The notes: generated by a model not told the origin, from the letters alone. A stretch of 64,000 bases of DNA from Neptuniibacter halophilus (GCF_030295765.1 NZ_AP027292.1:2170001-2234000); one strand, 5' to 3'; positions 31,801 through 40,705 are shown, counted from the stretch's first letter. Program-made: numbers and translations.

Positions 31801-33917
31801 CCCAGCTTTGTGGGATCAATCAGTGCGTAAGCCGCCTGTTGTACCCGGTCGTGCTGGAAGCGATAGTGTGGGTCAAAACTCTGCCCTTCAGCCGATTCGT
31901 GAATCAGGCGGTAATCATTGTCCAGTGGCCGCAACGTATGCTGTTTCAGAGCAGGCATCAGCGCCGCTGCGGTCTCTGCCATGCTCTTTTGATTAACTGT
32001 TGCCAGTGTTTTCAGGTCAAAGCGGTTACCGATGCAGGCTGCCAGTTTTAATACTTGCTGGGTTTCGTCCGGCAGCGTTCGCAGATTATCCAGCATGAAG
32101 GCGACAATGTCGCTGCTGACCTCTGACCAGCGCAGTGCATCCAGATCCCAGTGCCAGTGGCCGCTTGCCGGGTCGGAGGATATTGCACCATCTTTATACA
32201 GGTGACGTAGCAGTTCTGTGGTAAAGAACGGGTTACCCTGACCTTTTTCGTAGAGCCTCTGGCTCAGGGGCAGGATCTCATCTCTGTCGCGACGGAGCGC
32301 GTCCGCGACCAGAGCGGTAACCGAGTCCGGGTCGAGTAAATTGAGCGGAATCTGACTGATGGTTTTCTGTTTCTGTAGCGCATCAAGCATCAGCCGAAGG
32401 GGATGACCGGCACTGACTTCATTGCTGCGGTAGGCCCCAATCAGTAACAGATGGGTCAGCTCGCGGGAGGTGGTCAGGCGATGTAACAGTTCAAGGGTGG
32501 GCTGGTCGCTCCATTGCAGGTCATCGAGGAACAGGACAACCGGATGACCTTCGCCGGCAAACACCCTGAGGAATGCACTGAGCACAATTTGCAGGCGGTT
32601 TCGGGCTTCGGCAGGTGGGAGCTCAGCGACTTCGGGTTGTGGGCCGATAATCAGTTCCAGCTCCGGTACCAGATCAATAACCAACTGAGCATTGGGGGCC
32701 AGTGCCTGTTGCAACTGGTGGCGCCACTGTTCAAGTTGTGTTTCCGATTCGGCCAGAACCTGCTGGGTTAGGCTGCGGAAGGTTGACGCCAGTACGGCGT
32801 AGGTTTCTCCCTGCTGGTACTGATCGAACTTACCCTGAACCAGAAAACCGCGCTCGCGTACCAGCGGTCGGTCGATTTCGTTGACCAGCGCGGATTTACC
32901 GACGCCGGAATGGCCATGGACCAGGCAGAGCGCGTTCGCGCCACAGACGGCTGCTTCGAACAGCGCGAACAGTTGTTCTAATTCATGTTCGCGTCCATAC
33001 AGGTTCTGAGGCAGCAGGAATTTCAGGGCAAGATCCCTGCTCCCGGGTACGAACGCTGAGTCCGGTTCCGAGGCCTGAAGTACATCGGCGCAGTGTTGCA
33101 GGTCGTGGCTCAGACCAATTGCGCTCTGGTAGCGCTGCTCGGGGCACTTTTCGAGTAGCTTGAGTACCACGGCTGCGATCGGTTCCGGCAGTGTCGGGTT
33201 TAAACTGCGGGGAGAGGGGGCCGGTTGACTGATATGGGTATGGACCCATTGCAGCATACTGTCGGCATTAAAGGGTGGTCTGCCGGTAAGCAGCTCGAAC
33301 AGTACCGCACCCAGCGAGTAATAATCCGTGCGATAATCCAGATCGCGGTTCATCCGGCCGGTTTGTTCCGGAGACATATAGGCCAGGGGGCCTTCCAGAC
33401 TACGTGACAGTTGGGCGGCCTGACGCTCCTGATCCAGTTCTGAGGCGATGGCAAAGCCGGCCAGTGCAATATGCCCGGTTTCAGGATCATAGAGGATATG
33501 GTCGGGTGTGATCGCTTTGTGGATGATATCCTGTTCATGCAGTGCCGCCAGAATTCTGCTGACACTGAGGCCGATCTGCAGCACTCTGGCAGGGGTAAGG
33601 CCGACATTATGTTCGGCTTCGAGTATGGTGCGCAGAGTGCAGCGGTAAAGGTCACTCACCAGTGCAAGATTGCCGCTGCCGTGGTGCAGTATCTGATGAA
33701 CCTTACGGACACCGTCAACTGCGGCAAGACGTTGGGCTATCAGGCCCTCGCGCCTGATAGCGGCGGCCTGGCGGCGATTGGGGTATTCCGTATCCAGAGT
33801 TTCTACAGCAACGGGGCTGGCATCAGACAGGCGGCGCGCATAAAACACCACACGATCAGCATACCTGAAAAGGACCGGGCCGGTTTCATATCCGGGCAAT
33901 TGCAGGTGTTGCGTCAC
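28851..33917 (-). CDS. Pseudokinase / STAND ATPase / GAF / diguanylate cyclase sensor protein
   Basis: A 1688-residue multidomain signalling protein. Residues about 15-285 form a Ser/Thr kinase-like domain with the YMSPEQTGRMNRDLDYRTDYYSLG activation block. Catalytic residues are lost: the VAIK Lys is Glu39, HRD reads His133-Lys-Ala, and the DFG Asp is Gly154. An AAA/STAND ATPase follows (Walker A GHSGVGKS, 335-342), then about 600 residues of helical TPR-like repeats, a GAF domain (about 1310-1470), a coiled coil, and a GGDEF domain with active-type GGEEF at 1597-1601 and an RxxD inhibitory site (RPAD, 1588-1591). It probably makes c-di-GMP. The start is GTG with GAGGG upstream, 22 bases behind the preceding gene. 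Confidence 0.88.
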   Translation of the reverse strand: MTQHLQLPGYETGPVLFRYADRVVFYARRLSDASPVAVETLDTEYPNRRQAAAIRREGLIAQRLAAVDGVRKVHQILHHGSGNLALVSDLYRCTLRTILEAEHNVGLTPARVLQIGLSVSRILAALHEQDIIHKAITPDHILYDPETGHIALAGFAIASELDQERQAAQLSRSLEGPLAYMSPEQTGRMNRDLDYRTDYYSLGAVLFELLTGRPPFNADSMLQWVHTHISQPAPSPRSLNPTLPEPIAAVVLKLLEKCPEQRYQSAIGLSHDLQHCADVLQASEPDSAFVPGSRDLALKFLLPQNLYGREHELEQLFALFEAAVCGANALCLVHGHSGVGKSALVNEIDRPLVRERGFLVQGKFDQYQQGETYAVLASTFRSLTQQVLAESETQLEQWRHQLQQALAPNAQLVIDLVPELELIIGPQPEVAELPPAEARNRLQIVLSAFLRVFAGEGHPVVLFLDDLQWSDQPTLELLHRLTTSRELTHLLLIGAYRSNEVSAGHPLRLMLDALQKQKTISQIPLNLLDPDSVTALVADALRRDRDEILPLSQRLYEKGQGNPFFTTELLRHLYKDGAISSDPASGHWHWDLDALRWSEVSSDIVAFMLDNLRTLPDETQQVLKLAACIGNRFDLKTLATVNQKSMAETAAALMPALKQHTLRPLDNDYRLIHESAEGQSFDPHYRFQHDRVQQAAYALIDPTKLGQLHLSIGQLMLKSVNETVPDERLIEIVGHLNQGHELLRTTNKKQQLAELNLRAGQRARLASAYQAALNYLQLAVKLLPPSPWQACPQLMQTLAAETQQCCYLTGNTKQADQWIERMLEHARSDLQRADIMAIRTRQYATLGRMEESIHSAIRGLKLLGIEFTDQPDRTDILLERQRVSDNLGKRRIADLADAPEVTDPATLTAMRLLMEIFAAAFLSASGNLFPYLVLKSVNLSLQHGNSPEAAFSYAAYGMLLCGELDQPAEGFEYARVGMEINQRLDDLTLRARVIYVYAMFVHHWSRHWSSLTPMFRKGIEAGYQSGDLLYLAYSAQDCVIWDPTLDLETAHQLHTENLEIVRECAYQDSLDSGTLFRQLQRNLLGLTDSPFSLNDDSFDEQHCLEGMRQRQFMTGIANYHIYSAEICLLYTDYDRALAHVREQDKLIKSAMSLPQLTRFYIVAFLTLATHYPAMTAAAKAGTRQRLEQDLQRMQRWAANCKENFLHLQLLMEAELLRLDQQHDAAMLRYDAAIDAAQASSFLRDEAMACERAARYLLSRDRKRSAEGYLNTAYRLYERWGAKRKVQQLLQEFPELHQLTPTQPGHAEQVQFSNLDLASVMKASREISGEIVLERLLQRSMQILLENAGGQWGCLLVRHEDRWQVAAIEPADTRHHCSNLPAHSMITDTNGQRLPLPISLISEVQHTGQAVILDDASRSGQFTQDPYIRAFTPSSVLCLPIRRERFQGVLYMENNLSAAVFTAERTEVIRLLAAQASVAIENARLYEQVQDYSHTLEQKVAERTAQLEQLNHELQGLVDRDGLTGVANRRCSDTYLEQVWGRLRREQQPLSILMLDVDHFKPYNDNYGHQAGDDCLIAVARAIEAQIQRPADLVARYGGEEFVLILPDTDVSGSSIVARKVLTAVESLGIPHQYSSAAPVVSVSIGIATLVPNQTLSAGQLLRDADIALYQAKKNGRNQIAHSADKHRS

Positions 33918-33939
33918 TCAGAAAACCCTCGTTACCAGA

Positions 33940-34656
33940 CTACAGACTAAACATCCGACGGAAGGTGGCAGCATAATCCTCTTTTGCAGTTTCCAGAAGA
34001 GGTTCGCCATGGCCGCAGAGAACATGGCGGAAATTGAGCGCTTGCAGACGGATAAAATCTTCTGCCTGTGGGGCCGCCACCTGAACCCAGACCGGACCCA
34101 GATTCGCCGGGGTAAAGAAACCCATTTCCTGCATCATCTGTCGTGAATCCTCAGAGAAGTAGCTATCCGGGCGAAGCCAGTTCTGCAGAGCATCACAGGC
34201 GATCAGCATGCCGTCATTTCTATCTAGATGCAGAATTGCCTCCGGTACCTGGGTGGTCTTGAACTCAAACACCGACGCGTCTGATATGGGCAGCGGTTTG
34301 TCGCTGATGAGGTGGTGGCTGTCGGAGCCAGTCTGTTCTGCTGTAGCAGGATCCAGAGACCAGAACTGTGCCTGATAACGATCCAGATAAAAAGGATCAT
34401 CCCGGCCGTGCAGGGCCCCAAGGCGAATGACATCGCTGACTTTACCCAGTTGATCAAGCTGAGTCAGCGCCTGTTCGTTGAGGCGAATGCTGTTAATCAG
34501 GACCAGACGCCCCTCTTCACGCAGAATCACCATGTTGCGGCTGAACTTCCATTGCAGTCCCTGCAGTTCCGTTTCCATTGCACCGGTAACGAAAAAAACA
34601 TTGGGGAAAACTTCTTCTATCGGGCCATGCTCAAGTGCTTCTGGAAACGGGTCCAT
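33940..34656 (-). CDS. Metallo-beta-lactamase-fold-like protein, probably degenerate
   Basis: A 238-residue protein resembling the metallo-beta-lactamase fold. SRNMVILREEGRLVLINSIRL looks like the first strands. LGKVSDVIRLGALHGRDDPFYLDRY is the equivalent of the HxHxDH region, with only one His retained. A late HVLCGHGEPLLETAKEDY matches the final His-bearing loop. Most zinc ligands seem absent, so hydrolase activity is doubtful. AAGGA precedes the ATG. It sits between the cyclotransferase-like gene and the signalling gene with short gaps, so all three are probably one operon. Function unknown. Confidence 0.6.
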   Translation of the reverse strand: MDPFPEALEHGPIEEVFPNVFFVTGAMETELQGLQWKFSRNMVILREEGRLVLINSIRLNEQALTQLDQLGKVSDVIRLGALHGRDDPFYLDRYQAQFWSLDPATAEQTGSDSHHLISDKPLPISDASVFEFKTTQVPEAILHLDRNDGMLIACDALQNWLRPDSYFSEDSRQMMQEMGFFTPANLGPVWVQVAAPQAEDFIRLQALNFRHVLCGHGEPLLETAKEDYAATFRRMFSL

Positions 34657-34696
34657 GGGGTTATTCCTTTACGGGTTGAGTCGTTAACACAGGCGT

Positions 34697-35488
34697 TTAA
34701 TTTTCATAACTGAAGCGGCCCACGTAACGGTATTCTCTGGCGTACTCATTAAGGTAGGCGTTGAGATACTCTAACTGTGCCGGGTTCAGTCGGCTATAGC
34801 GGATATCATCGAGGGATTCGCTGCCGTCACTGCTATCAAGGCGTTTGATATGAAACAGGGTCATGTCGCGGCCGCCAAAAAAACCTTTCAGGTAATCGTG
34901 CATCGGCCGGGCCGCAGACATATCAAATACGGCACCATGCAAAGCGGTACAGTGTGGATTTTCAGCCAGCGTTTGGGCATTAAACCGGGGGAATTCACCT
35001 GCCGGGTGCTTAAAAAGGGGATAATGGCGGCTGGCGAGTACCGGATGCGCCTGTAGCTTTCGTATGTAATCTGAGTCGAGCGTTGCTTCTCTGGCCCCGG
35101 CAACAAGAATGTTCAGATAGCGCTGGCAAGGCAGACAGTTGTCATTAATAAAGCCGGGCATGCCGACGTAAGTCAGTGCGGTAACCAATTCTCCATCTAC
35201 CTCAACGGTGACCTCTATTCGGTCATAGCCGTGACCGTATGCCTCCGTGGCATCCAGTGCTGCCAGAGATTCGTCAGGGCACTCATAGACAATACCAAGA
35301 ACCTGATGATCAGGCTGAGTGCCGGGTTCGATATTGCCGACCCCACCTTCATGACGGAAGAAATGCTGAACATTAAAGCGCAGGCGCCAGCCGTGAAGTG
35401 TGCCTCTGCGGGCCGAAACGGGCTGCACGCCCTTAGCGCGCAGGGAGGTGATGTTCAGATTGGAACCAAAACCAAAATAACGGAACAT
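34697..35488 (-). CDS. Gamma-glutamylcyclotransferase-like protein with C-terminal extension
   Basis: The N-terminal 150 residues match the GGCT/AIG2-like fold. FRYFGFGSNLN is the substrate-binding loop near the start, and a Glu in LDATEAYGHGYDR is at the position of the catalytic acid. Family enzymes release 5-oxoproline from gamma-glutamyl peptides. Residues about 150-263 are an extension I do not recognise, with many charged and aromatic residues (MHDYLKGFFGGRDMTLF). First gene of a probable three-gene minus-strand operon. The true substrate cannot be read from the sequence. Confidence 0.7.
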   Translation of the reverse strand: MFRYFGFGSNLNITSLRAKGVQPVSARRGTLHGWRLRFNVQHFFRHEGGVGNIEPGTQPDHQVLGIVYECPDESLAALDATEAYGHGYDRIEVTVEVDGELVTALTYVGMPGFINDNCLPCQRYLNILVAGAREATLDSDYIRKLQAHPVLASRHYPLFKHPAGEFPRFNAQTLAENPHCTALHGAVFDMSAARPMHDYLKGFFGGRDMTLFHIKRLDSSDGSESLDDIRYSRLNPAQLEYLNAYLNEYAREYRYVGRFSYEN

Positions 35489-35751
35489 GTGCTTTTCGAC
35501 TACTGGCTGCTCAGGCAGGTCTATACGGTGATAACTGATCTCTAACAGTACAGATATCGTTCAGGAATTCAATCACTTGCCTGAGGGCTCCTGACCCGGT
35601 TTATAGCTGTGAGTCGGGGCACTACCGTCTGAATCGTATTTCCGGGGAAGGGGAGCGCTCGCATTGAGATTCACTTCGATGGTGCAGTTGCTTATGCTTG
35701 CAGCAGAAATACCGGAAGCGCGGGTAGTCAGAGATTATTATGGAGAAAAAG

Positions 35752-36228
35752 ATGCAGGATCTAGTGGATGAAATTGCACGGAAAGCGAAATCCAGAGGTG
35801 TAATGCTGGCCACTGCGGAATCATGTACCGGGGGCTGGATTGCTCAGCAGATCACTGCCGTTGCCGGTAGCTCAGACTGGTTTGACTGTGGCATCGTCAC
35901 CTACAGTAACCGTGCCAAACAGCAGTTGCTGGGCGTCAGTGATGTGAGTCTGAGCCGGTTTGGTGCAGTCTCTGCTGAGGTCGTGAAGGAGATGGCGGAG
36001 GGAGTGCTGGCACGCAGTGATGCGGGCCTGAGCGTGGCCACCAGTGGCATCGCCGGGCCGGGTGGCGGCAGCGAAGAAAAGCCGGTTGGTACAGTCTGGT
36101 TTGCCTGGGCGGAGAGGGGTAAACCTACCCGTTGCCATAAAATGCAATTTGAGGGTGATCGTGAATCTGTTCGAAAACAAGCGGTTAGCCATGCTCTGCA
36201 AGGTTTTTTAGAGAACCTGTCAGACTGA
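35752..36228 (+). CDS. pncC: Nicotinamide-nucleotide amidase PncC (CinA C-terminal domain)
   Basis: Deamidates nicotinamide mononucleotide to nicotinate mononucleotide in the pyridine nucleotide salvage cycle. Stand-alone CinA C-terminal domain with the family blocks TAESCTGGWIAQQITAVAGSS, GIVTYSNRAKQQLLGV and the catalytic-site ATSGIAGPGGGSEEKPVGTVWF. The ATG at 35752 has GGAG at 35742-35745; an ATG at 35740 lacks a ribosome-binding site. 158 residues. Directly upstream of recA, as in many gammaproteobacteria. The 263 bases before it hold no other gene. Confidence 0.93.
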   Translation: MQDLVDEIARKAKSRGVMLATAESCTGGWIAQQITAVAGSSDWFDCGIVTYSNRAKQQLLGVSDVSLSRFGAVSAEVVKEMAEGVLARSDAGLSVATSGIAGPGGGSEEKPVGTVWFAWAERGKPTRCHKMQFEGDRESVRKQAVSHALQGFLENLSD

Positions 36229-36231
36229 GGC

Positions 36232-36276
36232 TTGCATTCCGGAAATGTTGTGAAATAATACTGTCCATACATACAG
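36232..36276 (+). promoter_or_regulatory. recA promoter with LexA (SOS) box
   Basis: CTG-N10-CAG at 36261-36276 (CTGTCCATACATACAG, flanked by TA on both sides) closely matches the gammaproteobacterial LexA operator. TTGCAT at 36232-36237 and TAATAC at 36256-36261 give a plausible promoter overlapped by the box. LexA repression of recA is established in relatives; here it follows from the site. Confidence 0.88.
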
Positions 36277-36318
36277 TATTTGTTCAACGCAACGTGATAA
36301 TTCAGAACAGGGTTGAAG

Positions 36319-37362
36319 ATGGACGCGAATCGCAAAAAAGCGCTGGATGCAGCGTTAGGTCAGATTGAAAGACAGTTCGGTAAAGGCGCAGTTATGCGTA
36401 TGGGGGATCAGCCACGTGAAGCAATCCCTTCGGTTTCCACCGGTTCTCTCGGTCTGGATATCGCGTTAGGTATCGGCGGTCTGCCTTATGGCCGTATCGT
36501 TGAGATCTATGGTCCTGAATCTTCCGGTAAAACGACGCTGACCCTGCAGGTGGTGGCAGAAGCTCAGAAGCAGGGTAAAACCTGTGCCTTCGTTGATGCT
36601 GAGCATGCGCTGGACCCTATCTATGCAGAAAAGCTGGGTGTGGATGTAGACAACCTGCTGGTTTCCCAGCCCGACACGGGTGAGCAGGCACTGGAAATTA
36701 CCGATATGCTGGTACGTTCCAATGCGGTTGATGTGATCATCGTTGACTCCGTTGCTGCGCTGACGCCAAAAGCTGAGATCGAAGGTGATATGGGTGATTC
36801 CCACGTGGGTCTGCAGGCCCGTCTGATGTCTCAGGCCCTGCGTAAGCTGACCGGTAACGTGAAAAGCTCTAACTGCCTGCTGGTGTTTATCAACCAGATC
36901 CGTATGAAGATCGGGGTCATGTTTGGTAACCCGGAAACCACGACCGGTGGTAACGCTCTGAAATTCTACTCCTCGGTACGTCTGGATATCCGTCGTACGG
37001 GTGCCGTTAAACAGGGCGATGAGGTGGTGGGTAATGAAACCCGCGTTAAGGTAGTGAAGAACAAAGTTTCACCTCCGTTCCGTCAGGCAGAGTTCCAGAT
37101 TATGTATGGTAAGGGCATTTACCATATGGGCGAGGTGATCGATCTGGGTGTTAAAGAGGGGCTGGTGGATAAATCCGGTGCCTGGTACGCCTACAACGGT
37201 GATAAGATCGGTCAGGGTAAGGCTAATGCGGCTAAATTCCTGGAAGAAAATCCGGCGGTTGCCAACGAGATCGAAACTGAGCTGCGTAATCGCCTCTTAT
37301 CCAGCCCGGTAAAACCGGAAGCTGAAGAGGAAGATGCTTCAGAAAATCTGGATCTGATCTGA
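36319..37362 (+). CDS. recA: Recombinase A
   Basis: Strand-exchange ATPase and coprotease that triggers LexA cleavage in the SOS response. Walker [20 protein letters not shown], the [15 protein letters not shown]alker B region and the loop-L2 region [19 protein letters not shown] are intact, with an acidic C-terminal tail. The ATG at 36319 has ACAGGG upstream; an in-frame TTG at 36313 is unlikely. Product 347 residues. It is preceded by a LexA box and followed by a terminator before recX. Confidence 0.97.
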   Translation: MDANRKKALDAALGQIERQFGKGAVMRMGDQPREAIPSVSTGSLGLDIALGIGGLPYGRIVEIYGPESSGKTTLTLQVVAEAQKQGKTCAFVDAEHALDPIYAEKLGVDVDNLLVSQPDTGEQALEITDMLVRSNAVDVIIVDSVAALTPKAEIEGDMGDSHVGLQARLMSQALRKLTGNVKSSNCLLVFINQIRMKIGVMFGNPETTTGGNALKFYSSVRLDIRRTGAVKQGDEVVGNETRVKVVKNKVSPPFRQAEFQIMYGKGIYHMGEVIDLGVKEGLVDKSGAWYAYNGDKIGQGKANAAKFLEENPAVANEIETELRNRLLSSPVKPEAEEEDASENLDLI

Positions 37363-37386
37363 GTCTGACACCTTGTTTGACAATAT

Positions 37387-37423
37387 AAAACCTCTGCTTC
37401 TGGGCAGGGGTTTTGTTTTTTTT
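37387..37423 (+). terminator. Intrinsic terminator between recA and recX
   Basis: AAAACCTCTGC (37387-37397) pairs with GCAGGGGTTTT (37404-37414, one G-U pair), followed by a T-rich run to 37423. It lies 24 bases after the recA stop and 11 before recX, so recX would be expressed by read-through, lowering it relative to recA as in E. coli. Confidence 0.85.
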
Positions 37424-37434
37424 AGGGGGTTGAA

Positions 37435-37887
37435 ATGGAATGGGATAAAGCGCTCTGGAATAAAGCGATCAGTCTGTTAGCCCGACGTGAATACAGCCGG
37501 GCGGAGCTGGAGCAAAAACTGAAGCCTTTAGCAGAAAATGAAAATCTGGATGCCCTGTTGCAGGCACTGGAGGAGGCCGGATATCAGTCGGACAAACGCT
37601 TTACCGAGAGCTTTATCCGCATGCGTGTCGGGCAGGGGCATGGGCTGATCAGGATTCGGTTTGATCTCCAGCGAAAGGGAATTGAGTCTGAACAGATCAG
37701 TGAGTGTCTGGATGAGATGGACATGGACTGGTATGAAAATGCCAGAGAACTGTATCAACGAAAATACGCGGAGCCGTTGCAAAGCGGAGACCACAAAACA
37801 CGCAATAAACGAATGCGTTATCTGAGCCAGCGAGGTTACACCATGGATGAGATTCGTTATGCGCTGGACGCAGAAAATCAGCAATAG
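37435..37887 (+). CDS. recX: Regulatory protein RecX
   Basis: Small helical inhibitor of RecA filaments. SLLARREYSRAELEQKL, LEEAGYQSDKRFTESFIRMRVGQGHGLIRIRFDLQRKGI and a C-terminal RYLSQRGYTMDEIRYAL are the three-helix repeat blocks of the family. Length 150 residues. GGGGG lies 5 bases before the ATG. It follows recA after a terminator, the standard arrangement. Confidence 0.93.
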   Translation: MEWDKALWNKAISLLARREYSRAELEQKLKPLAENENLDALLQALEEAGYQSDKRFTESFIRMRVGQGHGLIRIRFDLQRKGIESEQISECLDEMDMDWYENARELYQRKYAEPLQSGDHKTRNKRMRYLSQRGYTMDEIRYALDAENQQ

Positions 37888-37962
37888 ACACCCGGATTAA
37901 ACAACCCCTCCCTCATTGATGCTACCGAAATAGCACCGTTCTGCTACCTTATCCTAAAAATA

Positions 37963-38050
37963 TTCGAACAATTTTCGAACACGGGATATACTATTGCGCC
38001 CAAATTTGTGGTGGCTATTATGCCGTAGGGCCTGTAAACCCTGCGGTTTT
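37963..38050 (+). promoter_or_regulatory. alaS promoter with a repeated operator-like motif and a leader hairpin
   Basis: TTCGAACA occurs at 37963-37970 and 37974-37981, exactly 11 bases apart and overlapping the -35 area of a TATACT -10 box at 37987-37992. In the leader, CCGTAGGG (38023-38030) pairs with CCCTGCGG (38039-38046) and is followed by TTTT. Alternatively GTAAACC (38034-38040) pairs with GGTTTTAC (38045-38052). This fits an operator plus attenuator, but that reading is inference. Confidence 0.4.
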
Positions 38051-38080
38051 ACCAGAACGGATACGCATACGGTTCATCTA

Positions 38081-40687
38081 ATGAAATACATGACAAGTGC
38101 CGAAATTCGCCAGGCTTTTCTAGATTACTTCAAACAGCAGGGACACGAGGTTGTCGCGAGCAGCTCGCTGATACCCGCCAATGACCCGACCCTGATGTTC
38201 ACAAACGCCGGTATGGTGCAGTTCAAGGATGTATTCCTGGGCAGCGATAAGCGTAACTATACCCGTGCTACAACGTCGCAGCGTTGTGTCCGTGCTGGTG
38301 GTAAACATAACGACCTGGAAAACGTGGGTTATACCGCTCGTCACCATACCTTCTTTGAAATGCTGGGCAACTTCAGCTTTGGCGATTACTTTAAGCAGGA
38401 TGCGATCCGTTTTGCCTGGACATTCCTCACAGAAGTGATGGGCCTGCCAAAAGAGCGGCTCTGGGTCACTGTGCATCATTCTGATGCGGAAGCAGAGAAG
38501 ATCTGGAAAGAAGAGATCGGTGTTGATCCTGAGCGTTTCTCTAAACTGGACGAGGACAACTTCTGGTCTATGGGGGACACAGGGCCATGTGGTCCATGTA
38601 CCGAGATTTTCTTTGATCACGGTCCTGAAGTCTGGGGTGGCCCTCCGGGCAGCCCGGAAGAGGACGGCGATCGTTACATCGAGATCTGGAATGTTGTATT
38701 CATGCAGTACAACCGCAGTGCCGATGGTGAGATGACGCCTCTGCCAAAACCTTCTGTGGATACTGGCATGGGTCTGGAGCGTATTGCTGCAGTGATGCAG
38801 AACGTACACTCCAACTACGAAATTGATATGTTCCAGAATCTGCTGAAAGCGACTGCTGACGCAGTAGGCACTGATGATCTGGATAATAAATCACTGCGCG
38901 TGATTGCTGACCATATCCGCTCCTGTGCATTCCTGATTGTTGATGGTGTGCTGCCATCCAATGAAGGTGCAGGTTATGTATTGCGTCGCATTATCCGTCG
39001 TGCGGTTCGTCATGGTAATAAGCTGGGGGCAACCGGTGCGTTCTTTAACACGCTGGTAGCTGCGCTGGTAAAAGAGATGGGCGAGGCCTATCCGGAACTG
39101 ACAGAGAAACAGGCCCAGGTAGAGCGGGTTCTGCTGAAAGAGGAAGAGCAGTTCGCGAAAACGCTGGACCATGGTATGCGCCTGCTGCAGGAAGCGATTG
39201 ATGGCCTTGAAGGCAGTGTTATTCCGGGAGAAACCGTCTTCAAACTGTATGATACGTATGGTTTCCCGTTTGACCTGACAGCAGACGTGGCGCGTGAGCA
39301 TGAGCTGAGCGTTGATGAAGCAGGTTTTGAACGCGAGATGGATGCTCAGCGCGAGCGTGCCCGCGCTGCAGGTAAATTCTCTGTAGATTATAACGATGCG
39401 ATCCGTGTGGACGGCGAAACGCAGTTCACCGGTTATGAAACGCTGGCGGGCGACAGTGCGAAAATCGTCGCCCTGTTTAAAGCCGGCGAATCGGTTGAGC
39501 AGTTGAATGCAGGTGAAACCGGTCTGATCGTACTGGACGAAACGCCGTTCTACGCCGAGTCCGGCGGTCAGGTCGGTGATACCGGAACTTTGCAGGCCTC
39601 TTCAGGTCTCTTTGCAGTGAATAACTGCACCAAAGAGGGCAAGAATAATCTGCATCACGGCAGTGTGTCAGAGGGTGTAGTGAAACTGGGCGATACGGTG
39701 TCTGCACAGGTTGATGCAGAACGTCGTCAGGCGATTGCGCTGAACCACTCCGCAACACACCTGCTGCATGAAGCGCTGCGGATCGTGCTCGGCGAACATG
39801 TTCAGCAGAAAGGCTCACTGAATGATGACCAGCGTCTGCGTTTTGACTTCTCTCACTTTGAAGCGATGACGGCTGAGCAGATCGCAGAAGTTGAAACCAT
39901 TGTGAATGATCAGATTCGTGCCAACTCCGCAGTAGAGACTGAAATCATGGAGCTGGAAGCTGCGAAAGCGAAAGGCGCGGCGGCTCTGTTCGGTGAAAAA
40001 TACGAAGAACAGGTGCGTGTACTCTCCATGGGTGGCGACTTCTCGGTCGAGCTCTGTGGTGGTACCCACGCCGCACGTACCGGTGATATTGGGCTGCTGA
40101 AAATTGTATCTGAGGGTGGTGTGGCCGCGGGTGTACGTCGTATCGAGGCCGTCACCGGTGCCGGTGCTCTGGCCTGGCTGAATGAAACCGATTCGGCGCT
40201 GGGTCAGGTCAGTGCTCTGGTAAAAGGTTCCCGTGACACGGTTGTTGAAAAAGTGAAAGGTCTGTCGGACCGCAACCGTCAGTTAGAGAAAGAGCTTGAG
40301 CAACTGAAAGCGAAGCTGGCGGCGGCTGCCGGATCTGACCTGATCAGCTCAGCGGTTGAAGTGAAAGGCATTAAAGTGCTGGCGGCTAAGCTCGATGGAG
40401 TGGAGCCTAAAGCGTTGCGCGATACAGTCGATCAGATGAAGAATAAGCTGGGTAGCGGCGTGGTTGTGCTGGCAACGGTTGCCGATGACAAAATTGCTCT
40501 GGCTGCCGGTGTGACTAAAGAGCTGACCGGTCAGGTACGGGCCGGTGATCTGATTAAAGATCTGACGGCACGTCTGGGTGGTAAAGGTGGCGGTCGTCCT
40601 GACTTTGCTCAGGGCGGCGGCACGGATATGGCTGCACTGCCCGCTGCGCTGGATGCGGTGGCAGGCCTGGTTGATAGCGCGCTTTAA
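38081..40687 (+). CDS. alaS: Alanyl-tRNA synthetase
   Basis: Class II synthetase charging tRNA-Ala, with an editing domain that clears Ser and Gly. The N-terminal catalytic core has [27 protein letters not shown] and [10 protein letters not shown]. The editing domain shows the zinc-type [11 protein letters not shown] and the [14 protein letters not shown] motif. The C-terminal C-Ala domain ends in [15 protein letters not shown]. Start taken as ATG 38081 (868 residues); ATG 38090 is equally possible and neither has a clear Shine-Dalgarno. The frame is open to 37994, but that part is not conserved. Confidence 0.95.
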   Translation: MKYMTSAEIRQAFLDYFKQQGHEVVASSSLIPANDPTLMFTNAGMVQFKDVFLGSDKRNYTRATTSQRCVRAGGKHNDLENVGYTARHHTFFEMLGNFSFGDYFKQDAIRFAWTFLTEVMGLPKERLWVTVHHSDAEAEKIWKEEIGVDPERFSKLDEDNFWSMGDTGPCGPCTEIFFDHGPEVWGGPPGSPEEDGDRYIEIWNVVFMQYNRSADGEMTPLPKPSVDTGMGLERIAAVMQNVHSNYEIDMFQNLLKATADAVGTDDLDNKSLRVIADHIRSCAFLIVDGVLPSNEGAGYVLRRIIRRAVRHGNKLGATGAFFNTLVAALVKEMGEAYPELTEKQAQVERVLLKEEEQFAKTLDHGMRLLQEAIDGLEGSVIPGETVFKLYDTYGFPFDLTADVAREHELSVDEAGFEREMDAQRERARAAGKFSVDYNDAIRVDGETQFTGYETLAGDSAKIVALFKAGESVEQLNAGETGLIVLDETPFYAESGGQVGDTGTLQASSGLFAVNNCTKEGKNNLHHGSVSEGVVKLGDTVSAQVDAERRQAIALNHSATHLLHEALRIVLGEHVQQKGSLNDDQRLRFDFSHFEAMTAEQIAEVETIVNDQIRANSAVETEIMELEAAKAKGAAALFGEKYEEQVRVLSMGGDFSVELCGGTHAARTGDIGLLKIVSEGGVAAGVRRIEAVTGAGALAWLNETDSALGQVSALVKGSRDTVVEKVKGLSDRNRQLEKELEQLKAKLAAAAGSDLISSAVEVKGIKVLAAKLDGVEPKALRDTVDQMKNKLGSGVVVLATVADDKIALAAGVTKELTGQVRAGDLIKDLTARLGGKGGGRPDFAQGGGTDMAALPAALDAVAGLVDSAL

Positions 40688-40705
40688 CGAGCATAAGGAA
40701 GGGAC

